A DNA stretch of 64,000 bases from an uncultured Tropicimonas sp. (GTDB lineage: Bacteria; Pseudomonadota; Alphaproteobacteria; Rhodobacterales; Rhodobacteraceae): assembly GCA_947497945.1 (NCBI GenBank), contig CANMIP010000004.1, positions 124,001 through 188,000 of the forward strand. Reading direction: 5' to 3'. Position numbers and translations under genes: made by a program. Below the pieces are notes generated by a model. It was given only the letters and a program-made list of their open reading frames with translations, was not told where the DNA came from and did not search any database. Of this stretch, positions 1-8,550 are shown piece after piece (within the stretch, counting starts at the first letter, position 1; each line of letters opens with the position of its first letter).

Positions 1-539
1 TGCGGGTCAACCTCGTCTCCTCCTATTCGCGGGCGCTGCTCGACCAGTTCGCGCGCGGACAGTTCGCCATGATCCTGACAACCGAGCTTGGCCACCCCGA
101 TGCGGCTGAGGTCCTGATGGAAAAGCAGCTGGTCTGGGTCGGCGCCGAGGGCGGAAGCTGCTGGCGTCAGCGTCCGCTGAGATTCGGATCGGGGCGGCAA
201 TGCCTGTTCCGCTCTGCCGGCATTCGTGGCCTGGAGCGCTGCGGCATCTCCTGGGAACTGGCCGTGGAATCCGAATCGGACCGCACCATCGAGGCCACGG
301 TCCGCGCCGATCTCGCCGTCGCGCTGATGCTGGAAGGGACCGAACCGCCCTTCCTCGAAAAGATCGACCATAACGGCAACTTGCCGGACCTTCCGAGCTA
401 CTCGATCAATCTCTATGTCTCGGATCTTGCGCGCGGCCGCGCGGAAGAGGCGTTGGTGGACCTCGTCCGCCAGGCCTTTCAGAGCGACCGGCTCACGGCA
501 TCGTCACCACGACCTTCCCAGTCGAGCGACGCTGCCTGA
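1..539 (+). CDS. LysR-family regulator, C-terminal effector domain (cut by left edge)
   Basis: The reading frame is open from base 3 with no start codon inside the window, so the N-terminal winged helix lies outside. About 178 residues are visible. They resemble the second half of a LysR substrate-binding domain: a helix ending ALLDQFARGQFAMILTTE, a strand with QLVWVGAEG, then a stretch (RADLAVALMLEG) of the kind that reads out the bound effector. The last residues are polar and Ser/Pro rich, and they overlap the 3' end of the convergent oxidoreductase gene by 47 bp. The effector and target genes cannot be told from this part. A LysR assignment is likely but rests on a partial domain. Confidence 0.6.
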   Translation, partial: RVNLVSSYSRALLDQFARGQFAMILTTELGHPDAAEVLMEKQLVWVGAEGGSCWRQRPLRFGSGRQCLFRSAGIRGLERCGISWELAVESESDRTIEATVRADLAVALMLEGTEPPFLEKIDHNGNLPDLPSYSINLYVSDLARGRAEEALVDLVRQAFQSDRLTASSPRPSQSSDAA

Positions 540-1455
540 GCAGCTCCAGCGCCTCGAGCGCCTGCGTCAAAGGCAGCGCGTGGCTGACATGGGGTCGCAG
601 CCGACCGGCCTCGTACCAGCCGAAGAGCTGTTCCAGGGACCCGGTCAGAACCTCGGGCGCGAAGGCCAGGTAGCCGCCCCAGTAGAGACCGATCACCGAG
701 AGGTTCTTGACCAACAGGTGATTGGCCGGGATCTGTGGCACCTCGCCGCCGGCAAAGCCGATCGCCAGGATCCGCCCATCCGGGTTGGTCGCGCGAAAGC
801 ATTGGCGAAACAGCTCCCCGCCAACCGCTTCATAGACCACATCCGCCCCGCCCAGCGCCTTCAGCTGTCCGCGGATAGCCGCGCTCTCGGCGTCGATCAG
901 ATGCGTTGCCCCGGCCTGCCGCGCGATGTCCAACTTCTCTGCCCCGCGCGCGATGGCAATAACCTCCGCCCCCATCAGCGCGCCGATCTCGACCGCTGTC
1001 AGACCGACCCCGCCCGCCGCGCCGGTCACGACCAGCCGCTCGCCCGGTTGCAGCCGCGCCTTGTGGTCCAGCGCGACATGGGAGGTCCCATAGGCCACCT
1101 GGAATGCCGCCGCATGAATGGCCGACATCGCATCGGGCAGCTTCACGCAACGCTCGGCCGGCACCACCGCCAGCTCGGCCAACCCGCCCTGGCCATTGAA
1201 GACCGCGACCCGGTCGCCGACAGCAAGCCGCTCGACGCCGGCTCCAAGCGTCTCGACCCGCCCGGCCATCTCCATCCCGAGGGTGACCGGCGGCTCCGGC
1301 CGCTCCTGGTATTTCCCACGCGACATCAGCAGGTCGGCGAAATTGAGCCCACAGGCCTCGACAGCAATCCGGACCTCGCCTGGAGCCGGCTCCGGAACCG
1401 CAATATCGACCAGCGCCGGTGGGCTGTCGAAATCTGAAATCTGCAGGGCGCGCAT
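493..1455 (-). CDS. NADPH:quinone oxidoreductase family protein (MDR superfamily)
   Basis: A 320-residue zinc-free medium-chain dehydrogenase/reductase, which would pass hydride from NADPH to a quinone or an activated double bond in the cytoplasm. The GroES-like N-terminal half carries GLNFADLLMSRGKY (about 37-49) and GMEMAGRVETLG. The Rossmann half has the nucleotide loop GAAGGVG at 145-151. The structural-zinc cysteines of alcohol dehydrogenases are absent, as expected for the quinone reductase branch. The start at 1455 is chosen because AGGAG sits just upstream and the family begins with MRALQ; the frame stays open further upstream without homology. It converges on and overlaps the LysR gene. 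The substrate is unknown. Confidence 0.85.
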   Translation of the reverse strand: MRALQISDFDSPPALVDIAVPEPAPGEVRIAVEACGLNFADLLMSRGKYQERPEPPVTLGMEMAGRVETLGAGVERLAVGDRVAVFNGQGGLAELAVVPAERCVKLPDAMSAIHAAAFQVAYGTSHVALDHKARLQPGERLVVTGAAGGVGLTAVEIGALMGAEVIAIARGAEKLDIARQAGATHLIDAESAAIRGQLKALGGADVVYEAVGGELFRQCFRATNPDGRILAIGFAGGEVPQIPANHLLVKNLSVIGLYWGGYLAFAPEVLTGSLEQLFGWYEAGRLRPHVSHALPLTQALEALELLRQRRSTGKVVVTMP

Positions 1456-1603
1456 GGGATCTCCTCGGCAGGCTGGATGTCGGCGCATCCTAGGCAGAAA
1501 CGAATCAAGCTTGAAACCGTTTCCTTGCGTGCCCGAAGGGCCCCGCAGCGCGCCGGGATCGCTCCTCCGCCCCTGCGCATTCCGAAAAGCCGCCAGACCG
1601 CTC

Positions 1604-1628
1604 TTTGCATTTTGCATTGCAGTTTGCA
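1604..1628. promoter_or_regulatory. Four TTGCA direct repeats
   Basis: TTGCA occurs at 1605, 1612, 1617 and 1624, so spaced 7, 5 and 7 bp. The cluster lies about 150 bp upstream of the oxidoreductase start and 200 bp upstream of the XRE start. TGC-rich repeated sites are typical binding sites, but I cannot assign a protein. Confidence 0.3.
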
Positions 1629-1735
1629 CTTCTCCTCAAACGCGAGTCAGACGAGAAGTTTTTTTGGACCGAAATCGGCGCAAATACCTGCAATGGATCG
1701 TTTTCTTTTGTGATGACAAAAAGATAGGTTGTTTC

Positions 1736-1748
1736 ACGAACTGTTCGT
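1736..1748. promoter_or_regulatory. Perfect palindrome ACGAACTGTTCGT upstream of the XRE gene
   Basis: Six-base arms around a single central T, 82 bp before the XRE start codon. A small XRE repressor often binds its own promoter at such a site, so autoregulation is a reasonable guess. The GAAC/GTTC core also recalls alphaproteobacterial SOS half-sites, but the spacing is wrong for an SOS box. Confidence 0.35.
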
Positions 1749-1829
1749 CTCAACTGTGTAAGTTGGCAGTTGCCAGAGATGACGTGATGGTCGGCAACTT
1801 GGGATTGTAGCGATTGCGGAGGAGGTCAG

Positions 1830-2195
1830 ATGACCCACCCTGTTGATGTTCATGTTGGAAAGCGCGTCCGCCACCGGCGCTGGATGATTGGGGTGACCCA
1901 GCAGCAGCTCGCCGAAAGGGTCGGGATCAAGTTCCAGCAGATCCAGAAATACGAAACCGGTGTGAACCGGATCAGCGCTTCGCGGCTGTGGGACATCGCG
2001 GATGCGCTTCAGGTCAATGTCGGCTTCTTCTTCGAAGGGCTGAAAAGCGAGGCAGAGTGGGAAAACCCCGCGCCGGGCGACCTGCTGGCCGACCGTGAAG
2101 CGCTGGAGCTCGTGCGCTCCTATTACGCGATCCCGGAGAACCAGCGCCGCCAGCTCTTCGAACTCGCGCGCGTTCTCTCCGACGACGCCGCTTGA
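1830..2195 (+). CDS. XRE-family HTH transcriptional regulator
   Basis: A 121-residue protein with a helix-turn-helix at about residues 8-65. TQQQLAERVGIKFQQIQKYE is the recognition part and RISASRLWDIADALQV the closing helices. The C-terminal half (ELVRSYYAIPENQRRQLFELARVL) is typical of small cytoplasmic regulators found across Rhizobiales and Rhodobacterales. GGAGGAGG lies 5-12 bp before the ATG, an excellent ribosome site. The histidinol-phosphatase-like gene follows after 67 bp on the same strand and may be co-transcribed. The target genes are unknown; a palindrome upstream suggests autoregulation. Confidence 0.85.
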   Translation: MTHPVDVHVGKRVRHRRWMIGVTQQQLAERVGIKFQQIQKYETGVNRISASRLWDIADALQVNVGFFFEGLKSEAEWENPAPGDLLADREALELVRSYYAIPENQRRQLFELARVLSDDAA

Positions 2196-2262
2196 CCCCC
2201 AGACGGCGCAGGGCTACCGCGCGAGGGAGGGCCGACCCGGCCCGCCCAATCCGGAGTGGCCC

Positions 2263-3090
2263 ATGACCGACGATCCAACCTCCGAGTCCGGAAGGACCCT
2301 GACCTTCGAAGACATCGCCAGGGATGTTCAGGCGACGGCCAATGCCATGGCCGACGCCGCCCGCGCCGTCACCCTGCCGCTTTTCCGGTCGCCGGACCTG
2401 TCCACCGAAAACAAGCTGGACTCCGGCTTCGACCCGGTCACGGATGCGGACCGCGCCGCCGAACGCGCAATGCGTGAAGTGCTCGCCCAGCGCCGCCCGC
2501 TCGACGCGATCCAGGGAGAGGAGTACGGCTTCACGGCCGGAAGCAGCGGCTTCACCTGGGTGCTCGACCCGATCGACGGCACCCGCGCCTTCCTCTCCGG
2601 CCTGCCCTGCTGGGGCACGTTGATCGCGCTCTGCGCCGAAGACGGGCCGGTGCATGGCATCATCGACCAACCCTTCACCGGCGAACGCTGGGAAGGTGGT
2701 CCGCTTGGCGGCCACCATAGCGGCCCACATGGCGACCGTGCCCTGCAGACCCGCGCCCCGCGGCCGCTTTCCGAGGCCATCCTGTTCTCGACCTTCCCCG
2801 AGATCGGCACGCCGCAGGACCAGGCCCTGTTCCAGCGCGTCTCCCGATCCGTCCGCCTGACGCGGTTTGGCACGGATTGCTATGCCTACGGCCTGCTTGC
2901 GCTCGGCCAGATCGATCTCGTGATCGAGGCCGGCCTCAATGATTACGACATCTGCGCGCCGATTGCCGTGATCGAGGCCGCCGGCGGCATTGTCACCAAC
3001 TGGGAAGGCGGCCCGGCCCATTCGGGTGGACGCGTTCTTGCCGCCGCGAATGAAGCGATCCACGCCGAGGCGCTGGCGCTTCTGGCCTGA
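2263..3090 (+). CDS. hisN: Inositol-monophosphatase family protein, likely histidinol-phosphatase
   Basis: A 275-residue Mg-dependent phosphatase. The metal-binding motifs are GEEYG at 85-89 and WVLDPIDGTRAF at 99-110, followed near the C-terminus by NDYDICAPIAVIEAAGG, which supplies the last metal ligand (Asp). This set defines the IMPase superfamily. In alphaproteobacteria, members of this size and motif style commonly act as HisN, removing phosphate from L-histidinol phosphate; inositol-1-phosphatase activity is the alternative. The ATG at 2263 has GGAG 6-9 bp upstream. The frame is open further 5' but that part overlaps the XRE gene and has no homology. Confidence 0.8.
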   Translation: MTDDPTSESGRTLTFEDIARDVQATANAMADAARAVTLPLFRSPDLSTENKLDSGFDPVTDADRAAERAMREVLAQRRPLDAIQGEEYGFTAGSSGFTWVLDPIDGTRAFLSGLPCWGTLIALCAEDGPVHGIIDQPFTGERWEGGPLGGHHSGPHGDRALQTRAPRPLSEAILFSTFPEIGTPQDQALFQRVSRSVRLTRFGTDCYAYGLLALGQIDLVIEAGLNDYDICAPIAVIEAAGGIVTNWEGGPAHSGGRVLAAANEAIHAEALALLA

Positions 3091-3229
3091 CCTCTCCGTG
3101 ACAGCGCGCCTGCGGAAATCCACCCATGCGCGGCTTCCTGACTTGACGGATGCCCGTTCCTCGCTTCGAGTTAACCGACAGGAAACCGCCGACACCCTAT
3201 CGTCCGGTCGACCAAACCTCGGAGACAGA

Positions 3230-3715
3230 ATGTTTCGACTGATTCTTGCCGTCCTCGCCACCATATGTCTCGCCGCCGGCCATCTCGCGCCCCAGCCCGA
3301 GGCGCGCGCCACCGCGCCGGACCAGCTTGTTCCGGTCGCCAGCCAGGCAAGCACCGTGACGGATGTGGTGAACGCGGCGCGGAAGGGCAAGGGACGCAAG
3401 GCGATCCAGCGCTCCTCCCGGCTCGATGCCGTCGCCGCCTCCCATGCCAATGACATGGCCAAGCGTGGCTATTTCTCCCATGTGTCGCCCAACGGCTCCA
3501 AGCCGAGCGACCGTGCCCGCCGTGCCGGCTATCGCTACTGCCTGATCGCGGAGAATATCGCCAATGGCTACCCGACCGTCGCACAGGTGATGAATGGCTG
3601 GATGAAATCCAGCGGCCACCGCAAGAACATCCTGCTCCCGAAAGTGACCGAATTCGGCCTCGCCCGCGCGCCCGGCGACACCTGGGTGATGGTCCTTGCC
3701 AAGCCCGGCTGCTGA
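3230..3715 (+). CDS. Secreted CAP (SCP/PR-1) domain protein
   Basis: A 161-residue protein with an N-terminal signal peptide (hydrophobic MFRLILAVLATICLAAG, probable cleavage near residues 25-31). One CAP domain follows at about 44-160. Family marks are HANDMAKRGYFSHVSPNG, then GYRYCLIAENIANGY, then WMKSSGHRKNILLP: the conserved His, Glu and His of the CAP cleft, and two cysteines. Bacterial CAP proteins are exported and their biochemical role is mostly unsettled. The upstream gap of 139 bp allows its own promoter. The start is fixed by the signal peptide. Confidence 0.8.
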   Translation: MFRLILAVLATICLAAGHLAPQPEARATAPDQLVPVASQASTVTDVVNAARKGKGRKAIQRSSRLDAVAASHANDMAKRGYFSHVSPNGSKPSDRARRAGYRYCLIAENIANGYPTVAQVMNGWMKSSGHRKNILLPKVTEFGLARAPGDTWVMVLAKPGC

Positions 3716-4147
3716 ACCGCCAGATCAAATTCGGGATCCGGGTACGGAGCATGATGATGTGGACACCCCGGGGATCCCGAGCACACCTGGGGTGACGACC
3801 ATTCTTCCATGAGCAACAGGCAGATCATCATCGCCACCTGCCCTTGTCCAGTCCGCATCGGGCGATCTCGGCACGTCATCGACACGGGCCGGCATGGCTG
3901 TGGAACAAGAACGGTGCCGCTGCGGGATCGCCGAAGATCGGGAAAATGCCGGAACTCAGACCGGTGGCAGGCCGGAAAGTTTGCGTCCTCCCGCGTCGAC
4001 TCTTCCGTGGAAATTAGCGGCGCAGCTCTTTGACGAGATGGCGCGGGCATCGACAGGCGCATTCCAGACCGCGCCGGTTCCGAAAGGATGGTGCGACCAC
4101 GAGACAGGTCGGGACCGAAACCGCGATCCGGTCGGCGGACGTCCGGA
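3716..4147. other. 432-bp gap between convergent genes, nothing recognised
   Basis: It lies between the CAP gene and the 3' end of the guanine deaminase gene. Short open frames are present on both strands, but none has a ribosome site or recognisable protein sequence. No clear terminator with a T-run, tRNA or repeat copy was seen. Confidence 0.4.
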
Positions 4148-5518
4148 TCAGAGGCCGAGGCTGTCGGCGATCAAGGGATTGACCGTGCGGCTGTGCCCCG
4201 GCTCAGCGCCCTTCCCCGGATCGCCGTGACAGGACAGGCCGGCAACATAGACATCCACAATCGCCCGGTCATCGCCCATCATGATCGTCGGGAAGACCGC
4301 CTCCCAGATCGATTCCGCCCGGTCGACCCGCTGGGCAATGGCCGGGGTCGAGGCGAGGTCCAGTACCACGAGATCGGCCGCCGTGCCGTCCCGCAGCGTG
4401 CCGATCCGGTCGCTGGCGCGCATGGAGCGGGCCGAGCCCTCGGTCGCCAGCCAGAGCAGCTGCGCCGGGTGCAGCGCGTGGCCCGTGAGCTGCGCGATCT
4501 CATAGGCCGCGGCCATCGTGCGCAGCATTGAGAAGTTCGAGCCGCCCCCGGTATCGGTCGCAAGCCCGACCGTCTGGCCCTCGGACATCGCCCGCGCCGT
4601 GTCGAAGAGGCCGGAGCCGATGAAGGTGTTCGAGGTCGGGCAGTGGATCAGCGCCGCGCCCGAGGCGCGCAGCCGGGCGCGTTCGTCATCGGTCAACCAG
4701 ATCGCATGGCCGAACATGGCGCCGGGGCCGAGCAACCCATGCGCTTCATAGGTGTCGAGATAGTCCTTCTTGCAGGGATAGAGCTCGCGCACCCATTCGA
4801 CCTCGTCGGTCTGCTCGCTCAGATGGGTCTGCATCGGGCAATCGGGATGCTCGCCCCAGAGCGACCCAAGCGCTTCAAGCTGTTCGGGCGACGAGGTCGG
4901 CGAGAATCGCGGCGTGATCGCATAGATCGCGCGGCCCGTCCCATGCCAGCGCTCCAGCAGCGCCTTGCTCTCGTCATAGGCGCTGCGCGCATCGTCGCGG
5001 AGCCTATCGGGCGCGTTGCGATCCATGCAGGTCCGCCCGGCGGCAACGGCCATGTTCCGTTCCGCCGCGGCTTCGAAGAAGGCCGTCACCGAATCCGGGT
5101 GGATCGTGCAGAAGCTGGTGACGGAGGTCGTCCCATGCGCCAGGAGCAGGTCGAGATAGCGGGCGGCGATCTCGGCGGCGTATTCCGGATCCCCGAAGCG
5201 CATTTCCTCGGGAAATGTATAGCTGTTGAGCCAGTCGATCAGCCGCTTGCCCCAGGAGGCGATGATCGCCGTTTGCGGGTAATGGGCATGGGCATCGATG
5301 AACCCGGGCAGGATCAGCCCGTCGCCATGGTCGATGACGCTTGCGCGGGGATGGGCCTGCCGCAACGCATCCGCCGCGCCGGTGGCCGCGATCCGGCCGT
5401 CGCGCAGCAGGACGGCACCGCGGCGTTCATATCGGGTGGCGGCCTCGGCCGGCGCCTCGAAGGGGTTGGCATGGATGTCCAGCACCTGCCCCAGCAGCAA
5501 TGTCTCTTTTTCGCTCAT
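4148..5518 (-). CDS. guaD: Guanine deaminase
   Basis: A 456-residue member of the amidohydrolase superfamily that would convert guanine to xanthine and ammonia in purine salvage. Zinc-site motifs in order are PGFIDAHAHYPQ (His77, His79), MQTHLSEQ, FGHAIWL and ATDTGGGSNFSM, which carries the catalytic Asp. IHCPTSNTFIGSG is also typical of GuaD. Length agrees with the usual 430-460. The ATG at 5518 is where similarity begins. No purine permease or xanthine dehydrogenase gene is beside it. The next gene (mgtE) diverges. Confidence 0.9.
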   Translation of the reverse strand: MSEKETLLLGQVLDIHANPFEAPAEAATRYERRGAVLLRDGRIAATGAADALRQAHPRASVIDHGDGLILPGFIDAHAHYPQTAIIASWGKRLIDWLNSYTFPEEMRFGDPEYAAEIAARYLDLLLAHGTTSVTSFCTIHPDSVTAFFEAAAERNMAVAAGRTCMDRNAPDRLRDDARSAYDESKALLERWHGTGRAIYAITPRFSPTSSPEQLEALGSLWGEHPDCPMQTHLSEQTDEVEWVRELYPCKKDYLDTYEAHGLLGPGAMFGHAIWLTDDERARLRASGAALIHCPTSNTFIGSGLFDTARAMSEGQTVGLATDTGGGSNFSMLRTMAAAYEIAQLTGHALHPAQLLWLATEGSARSMRASDRIGTLRDGTAADLVVLDLASTPAIAQRVDRAESIWEAVFPTIMMGDDRAIVDVYVAGLSCHGDPGKGAEPGHSRTVNPLIADSLGL

Positions 5519-5625
5519 ATTCGGGAGCCTAGGCGCGGCCCGAGGGCGCGGCAATGGGGAAGCGCTGGTTGCGCCCCGCGCCGTGGGGCTTATTCTGGTG
5601 CCGAGTTCACGCGGAGGGCGCTTCC

Positions 5626-7014
5626 ATGACCGAAGAGATCGCCGAAAGGGCAGGTCGTGACGACGACGCCTATGCACTGCGCCGCGAACGGGTCCGCGAA
5701 GTGCTGCTGGCGATCAACCGTGCCGACTCGGCCGGGCTCGGCCGGCTGCTGGACCAGCTCCACCCCGCCGATGTGGCCGACCTCATGGAACAGGTTGGCG
5801 ACAAGACGCGACATCTCCTGCTGCGCTTCTGGGGCCGGGATATCGACGGCGAGATCCTCAGCGAGCTTGACGAGGGCGTGCGCGCCGAAGTGATCGAGCT
5901 GCTGCCGGACGAGGTGCTGAGCGAGGCGGTGCTCGATCTTGAATCGGACGACATTGTCGATCTGATCGAGGACCTGGAAGAGGACCGCAAGGATATCCTG
6001 CTCGAATCCCTGCCCGCCAGCGAGCGGGTCGCGGTCGAGAAGGCGCTGAGCTATCCCGAGGGCTCGGCCGGCCGCCTGATGCAGCGCGAGGTCGTGCGCG
6101 CGCCCGAGCATTGGACGGTGGGCGAGGCGATCGACTATATCCGCCAGGATGCCGAGGAACTTCCGGAACAGTTCTATCACGTGATACTCGTCGACCCGAA
6201 GATGCGGCCGACCGGCTATGTGACCCTGGGCAAGCTGATGTCCATGTCGCGGGTGCGGGCGCTGCGGGAAGTGAGCGAACATTCCTTCCGGACCGTTCCG
6301 GTGGAGCTCGACGAGGAAGAAGTTGCCTATCTCTTCAACCAGTATCACCTGATTTCCGTGCCGGTGGTGGACGCGCAGGAGCGGCTGGTCGGCGTGATCA
6401 CGATCGATGACGCCATGGCCGTGCTCGACGAGGAGAACGAGGAGGATATCCTGTTGCTGGCCGGTGTGGCCGAGGAAAGCTCGCTGTCGGACAGCGCGCT
6501 GGAGACCACCCGGCTGCGTCTGCCCTGGCTGGCGGTGAACCTGCTGACGGCGATCCTGGCCTCGATGGTGATCGCGCTCTTCGAGGATGTGATCGGCCAG
6601 GTCGTGGCGCTGGCGGTGCTGATGCCGATTGTCGCCTCGATGGGCGGCAATGCGGGCACGCAATCGCTGACAGTGGCGGTGCGCGCGATCGCGACCAAGG
6701 ACCTCACCGGTTCGAATGTCTGGCGCGTGGTCAGGCGGGAACTGGTCGTGGGGCTGCTCAACGGGGCCGCCTTCGCCGTCACGATGGGGATCGTGGCGCT
6801 GATCTGGTTCGGATCGACCCAGATCGGGTTGGTGATCGGCCTGGCGATGATCGTGAACCTCGCCGTGGCGGCCCTTGCGGGGATCCTGGTGCCGGTGACG
6901 ATGGAGAAGATGGGGGTCGATCCGGCGCTGGCCTCGGGCACATTCGTGACCACGGTGACGGATGTTGTCGGCTTCTTTGCCTTTCTCGGGCTGGCATCGG
7001 TGGTCCTGCTGTGA
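5626..7014 (+). CDS. mgtE: Magnesium transporter MgtE
   Basis: A 462-residue inner-membrane Mg2+ channel. It has the full MgtE layout: N-domain helices with LHPADVADLMEQ, two CBS domains (about 140-260), a plug helix, and five membrane segments from about residue 300. Pore signatures are MGGNAGTQSLTV and DPALASGTFVTTVTD, the latter with the metal-coordinating Asp. The CBS/N-domain unit is known to sense cytosolic Mg2+ and close the pore. GGAGGG lies 8 bp before the ATG. The stop codon overlaps the next gene's GTG start by 4 bp, so the two genes should be translationally coupled. Confidence 0.93.
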   Translation: MTEEIAERAGRDDDAYALRRERVREVLLAINRADSAGLGRLLDQLHPADVADLMEQVGDKTRHLLLRFWGRDIDGEILSELDEGVRAEVIELLPDEVLSEAVLDLESDDIVDLIEDLEEDRKDILLESLPASERVAVEKALSYPEGSAGRLMQREVVRAPEHWTVGEAIDYIRQDAEELPEQFYHVILVDPKMRPTGYVTLGKLMSMSRVRALREVSEHSFRTVPVELDEEEVAYLFNQYHLISVPVVDAQERLVGVITIDDAMAVLDEENEEDILLLAGVAEESSLSDSALETTRLRLPWLAVNLLTAILASMVIALFEDVIGQVVALAVLMPIVASMGGNAGTQSLTVAVRAIATKDLTGSNVWRVVRRELVVGLLNGAAFAVTMGIVALIWFGSTQIGLVIGLAMIVNLAVAALAGILVPVTMEKMGVDPALASGTFVTTVTDVVGFFAFLGLASVVLL

Positions 7015-7571
7015 GCCTCGCAGAGGCGAAGAAGGCAGCCCGCAACGCCGCCTTCGCCCGGCGCAAGGCCGCACATGCGATCCACGCGTCACGGGCCGCG
7101 GCGGCGTTGAGCGCGCATCTTGCGGGGATCTCGGGGAAGGTCGTTGCCGGTTACCTGCCGATCCGCACGGAGGCCGACCCGCTGCCGGCGATGACCCTGC
7201 TGGCAGAGGACAACCGGATCGCGGTGCCGGTTGTCCTTGGAGCTGGGCAGCCGCTGCTGTTTCGGGAATGGCGGCCGGGATGCCCGCTTCGGAAGGGGGC
7301 GTTTGACGTGATGGTGCCGGCTGAAGGCGCCGAGCTTGTCCCGGAGCTGATCATCGCGCCGCTGGTGGCCTTCGACCGCGATTTCTATCGCCTCGGTTAT
7401 GGCGGCGGATTCTACGACCGAACCCTGGAGAAGCTTCGGGCCCTTGGCCAGGTCGAGGCGATCGGCTTCGCCTATGACGCGCAATGTTTCGAAGACTTGC
7501 CACTGGAACCGACGGACCAGGCGCTTGACGGCGTGGTGACCGAGGCCGGGGCGCGTCCCCTCGCAGATTGA
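7011..7571 (+). CDS. 5-formyltetrahydrofolate cyclo-ligase
   Basis: A 186-residue enzyme that uses ATP to turn 5-formyl-THF into 5,10-methenyl-THF, returning this storage folate to one-carbon metabolism. The basic N-terminus (RKAAHAIHASRAA) binds folate and phosphate. The C-terminal signature PLVAFDRDFYRLGYGGGFYD is diagnostic. It starts with GTG inside the mgtE stop region (GTGA overlap), so translation depends on mgtE. The pairing with a magnesium transporter is not functionally obvious, although the enzyme needs Mg-ATP. The usual symbols are fau or ygfA. Confidence 0.9.
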   Translation: MSLAEAKKAARNAAFARRKAAHAIHASRAAAALSAHLAGISGKVVAGYLPIRTEADPLPAMTLLAEDNRIAVPVVLGAGQPLLFREWRPGCPLRKGAFDVMVPAEGAELVPELIIAPLVAFDRDFYRLGYGGGFYDRTLEKLRALGQVEAIGFAYDAQCFEDLPLEPTDQALDGVVTEAGARPLAD

Positions 7572-7697
7572 CGCTGCCGCGTCGCACTGCCTTGGGGCCG
7601 GGCGCGCGCTTCGCGCGCGTGGACCGGCCGCGACGCTTGCGCCAATGCGCCCCCGAAGGGCTTGCCCCCGAGGCAGTCCGGGGCTAGGGCGGGCGGC

Positions 7698-8519
7698 ATG
7701 AAGATACTCTTTCTGGGCGATGTGATGGGCCGTGCGGGACGTGCGGCGGTCAGCGAGCGACTTCCAGCGCTGCGGCGCGACTGGGGGCTGGATTTCGTCG
7801 TGGTCAATGGCGAGAACGCAACCTCGGGCATGGGGCTTTCGAGCGCACATGCCAAAGCGCTGCTTGAGGCCGGGGCGGATTGCATCACCCTCGGCGACCA
7901 TGCCTTCGACCAGAAGGACATGCTGCAATATATCGAGCGGGAGAAGCGGATCCTGCGGCCGATGAACTACGCCAAGGATGCGCCGGGCCGCGGCGCGGCG
8001 GTGTTCACGGCGACCGGCGGCCGGAAGGTGCTTGTCGCCCAGGTCCTCGGCCAGGTCTTCATGAAGCGGCCCTTTGCCGACCCATTCTCGGATATCGACG
8101 CGCTCCTGCGGGCCCATCCGCGCGGTGGGATGGTCGCGGCAAGCCTGATCGACATCCATTGCGAGGCGACCTCGGAAAAGATGGGGATGGGACATTTCTG
8201 CGACGGACGGGCGAGCGTGGTCGTTGGCACCCATACCCATATCCCGACGGCGGATGCGCAGATCCTGTCCGGCGGCACGGCGATGCTTTCCGATGCCGGG
8301 ATGTGCGGCGACTACAACAGCGTGATCGGCATGGACAAGGCCGAGCCGATGCGCCGCTTCGTGACCGGCATGCCCAAGGGGCGCTTCTCGCCGGCGCTCG
8401 GCGAAGCGACGCTGTCCGGCCTCTATGTCGAGACCGATGACAGAACGGGCGCGGCAACGCGCGTTGAAATGGTCCGGCAGGGTGGACGGCTGGCCCAGGC
8501 TGGACCAGCGACAGGCTGA
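7698..8519 (+). CDS. YmdB-family metallophosphoesterase
   Basis: A 273-residue protein of the TIGR00282/YmdB family, binuclear-metal phosphoesterases; the Bacillus member hydrolyses 2',3'- and 3',5'-cyclic nucleotides and affects RNA turnover. Metal-ligand motifs are FLGDVMGRAGR (residues 5-15), VNGEN, GDHAFDQKD and VVGTHTHIPTAD. Length is normal (260-275). The ATG at 7698 lies 126 bp after the cyclo-ligase stop, in a gap with a GCGCGC-TT-CGCGCGC inverted repeat. Co-transcription with mgtE is possible. The physiological role in alphaproteobacteria is not settled. Confidence 0.85.
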   Translation: MKILFLGDVMGRAGRAAVSERLPALRRDWGLDFVVVNGENATSGMGLSSAHAKALLEAGADCITLGDHAFDQKDMLQYIEREKRILRPMNYAKDAPGRGAAVFTATGGRKVLVAQVLGQVFMKRPFADPFSDIDALLRAHPRGGMVAASLIDIHCEATSEKMGMGHFCDGRASVVVGTHTHIPTADAQILSGGTAMLSDAGMCGDYNSVIGMDKAEPMRRFVTGMPKGRFSPALGEATLSGLYVETDDRTGAATRVEMVRQGGRLAQAGPATG

Positions 8520-8550
8520 ACCTGGCATTTCGGGCCGAAGCAGTCCGAAA

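Larger units (their letters stand above)
1456..1829. other. 374-bp divergent intergenic region (qor / XRE regulator)
   Basis: No gene is visible. The stretch should hold the promoters of the oxidoreductase (leftward) and of the XRE regulator (rightward). Two features stand out. One is a run of four TTGCA direct repeats at 1604-1628. The other is a perfect palindrome at 1736-1748. Around 1690-1760 the base composition is clearly more AT-rich than the coding sequence, in keeping with a promoter. Confidence 0.5.

Noticed and set aside
2014..3462. 482-codon open frame on the minus strand
   Set aside because: Covers hisN and the CAP gene antisense; no homology recognised and no proper start context.
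3809..4033. Small plus-strand open frame between the CAP and guaD genes
   Set aside because: No ribosome site, no hydrophobic or conserved pattern, and Arg/Ser-rich composition expected of non-coding GC-rich DNA.
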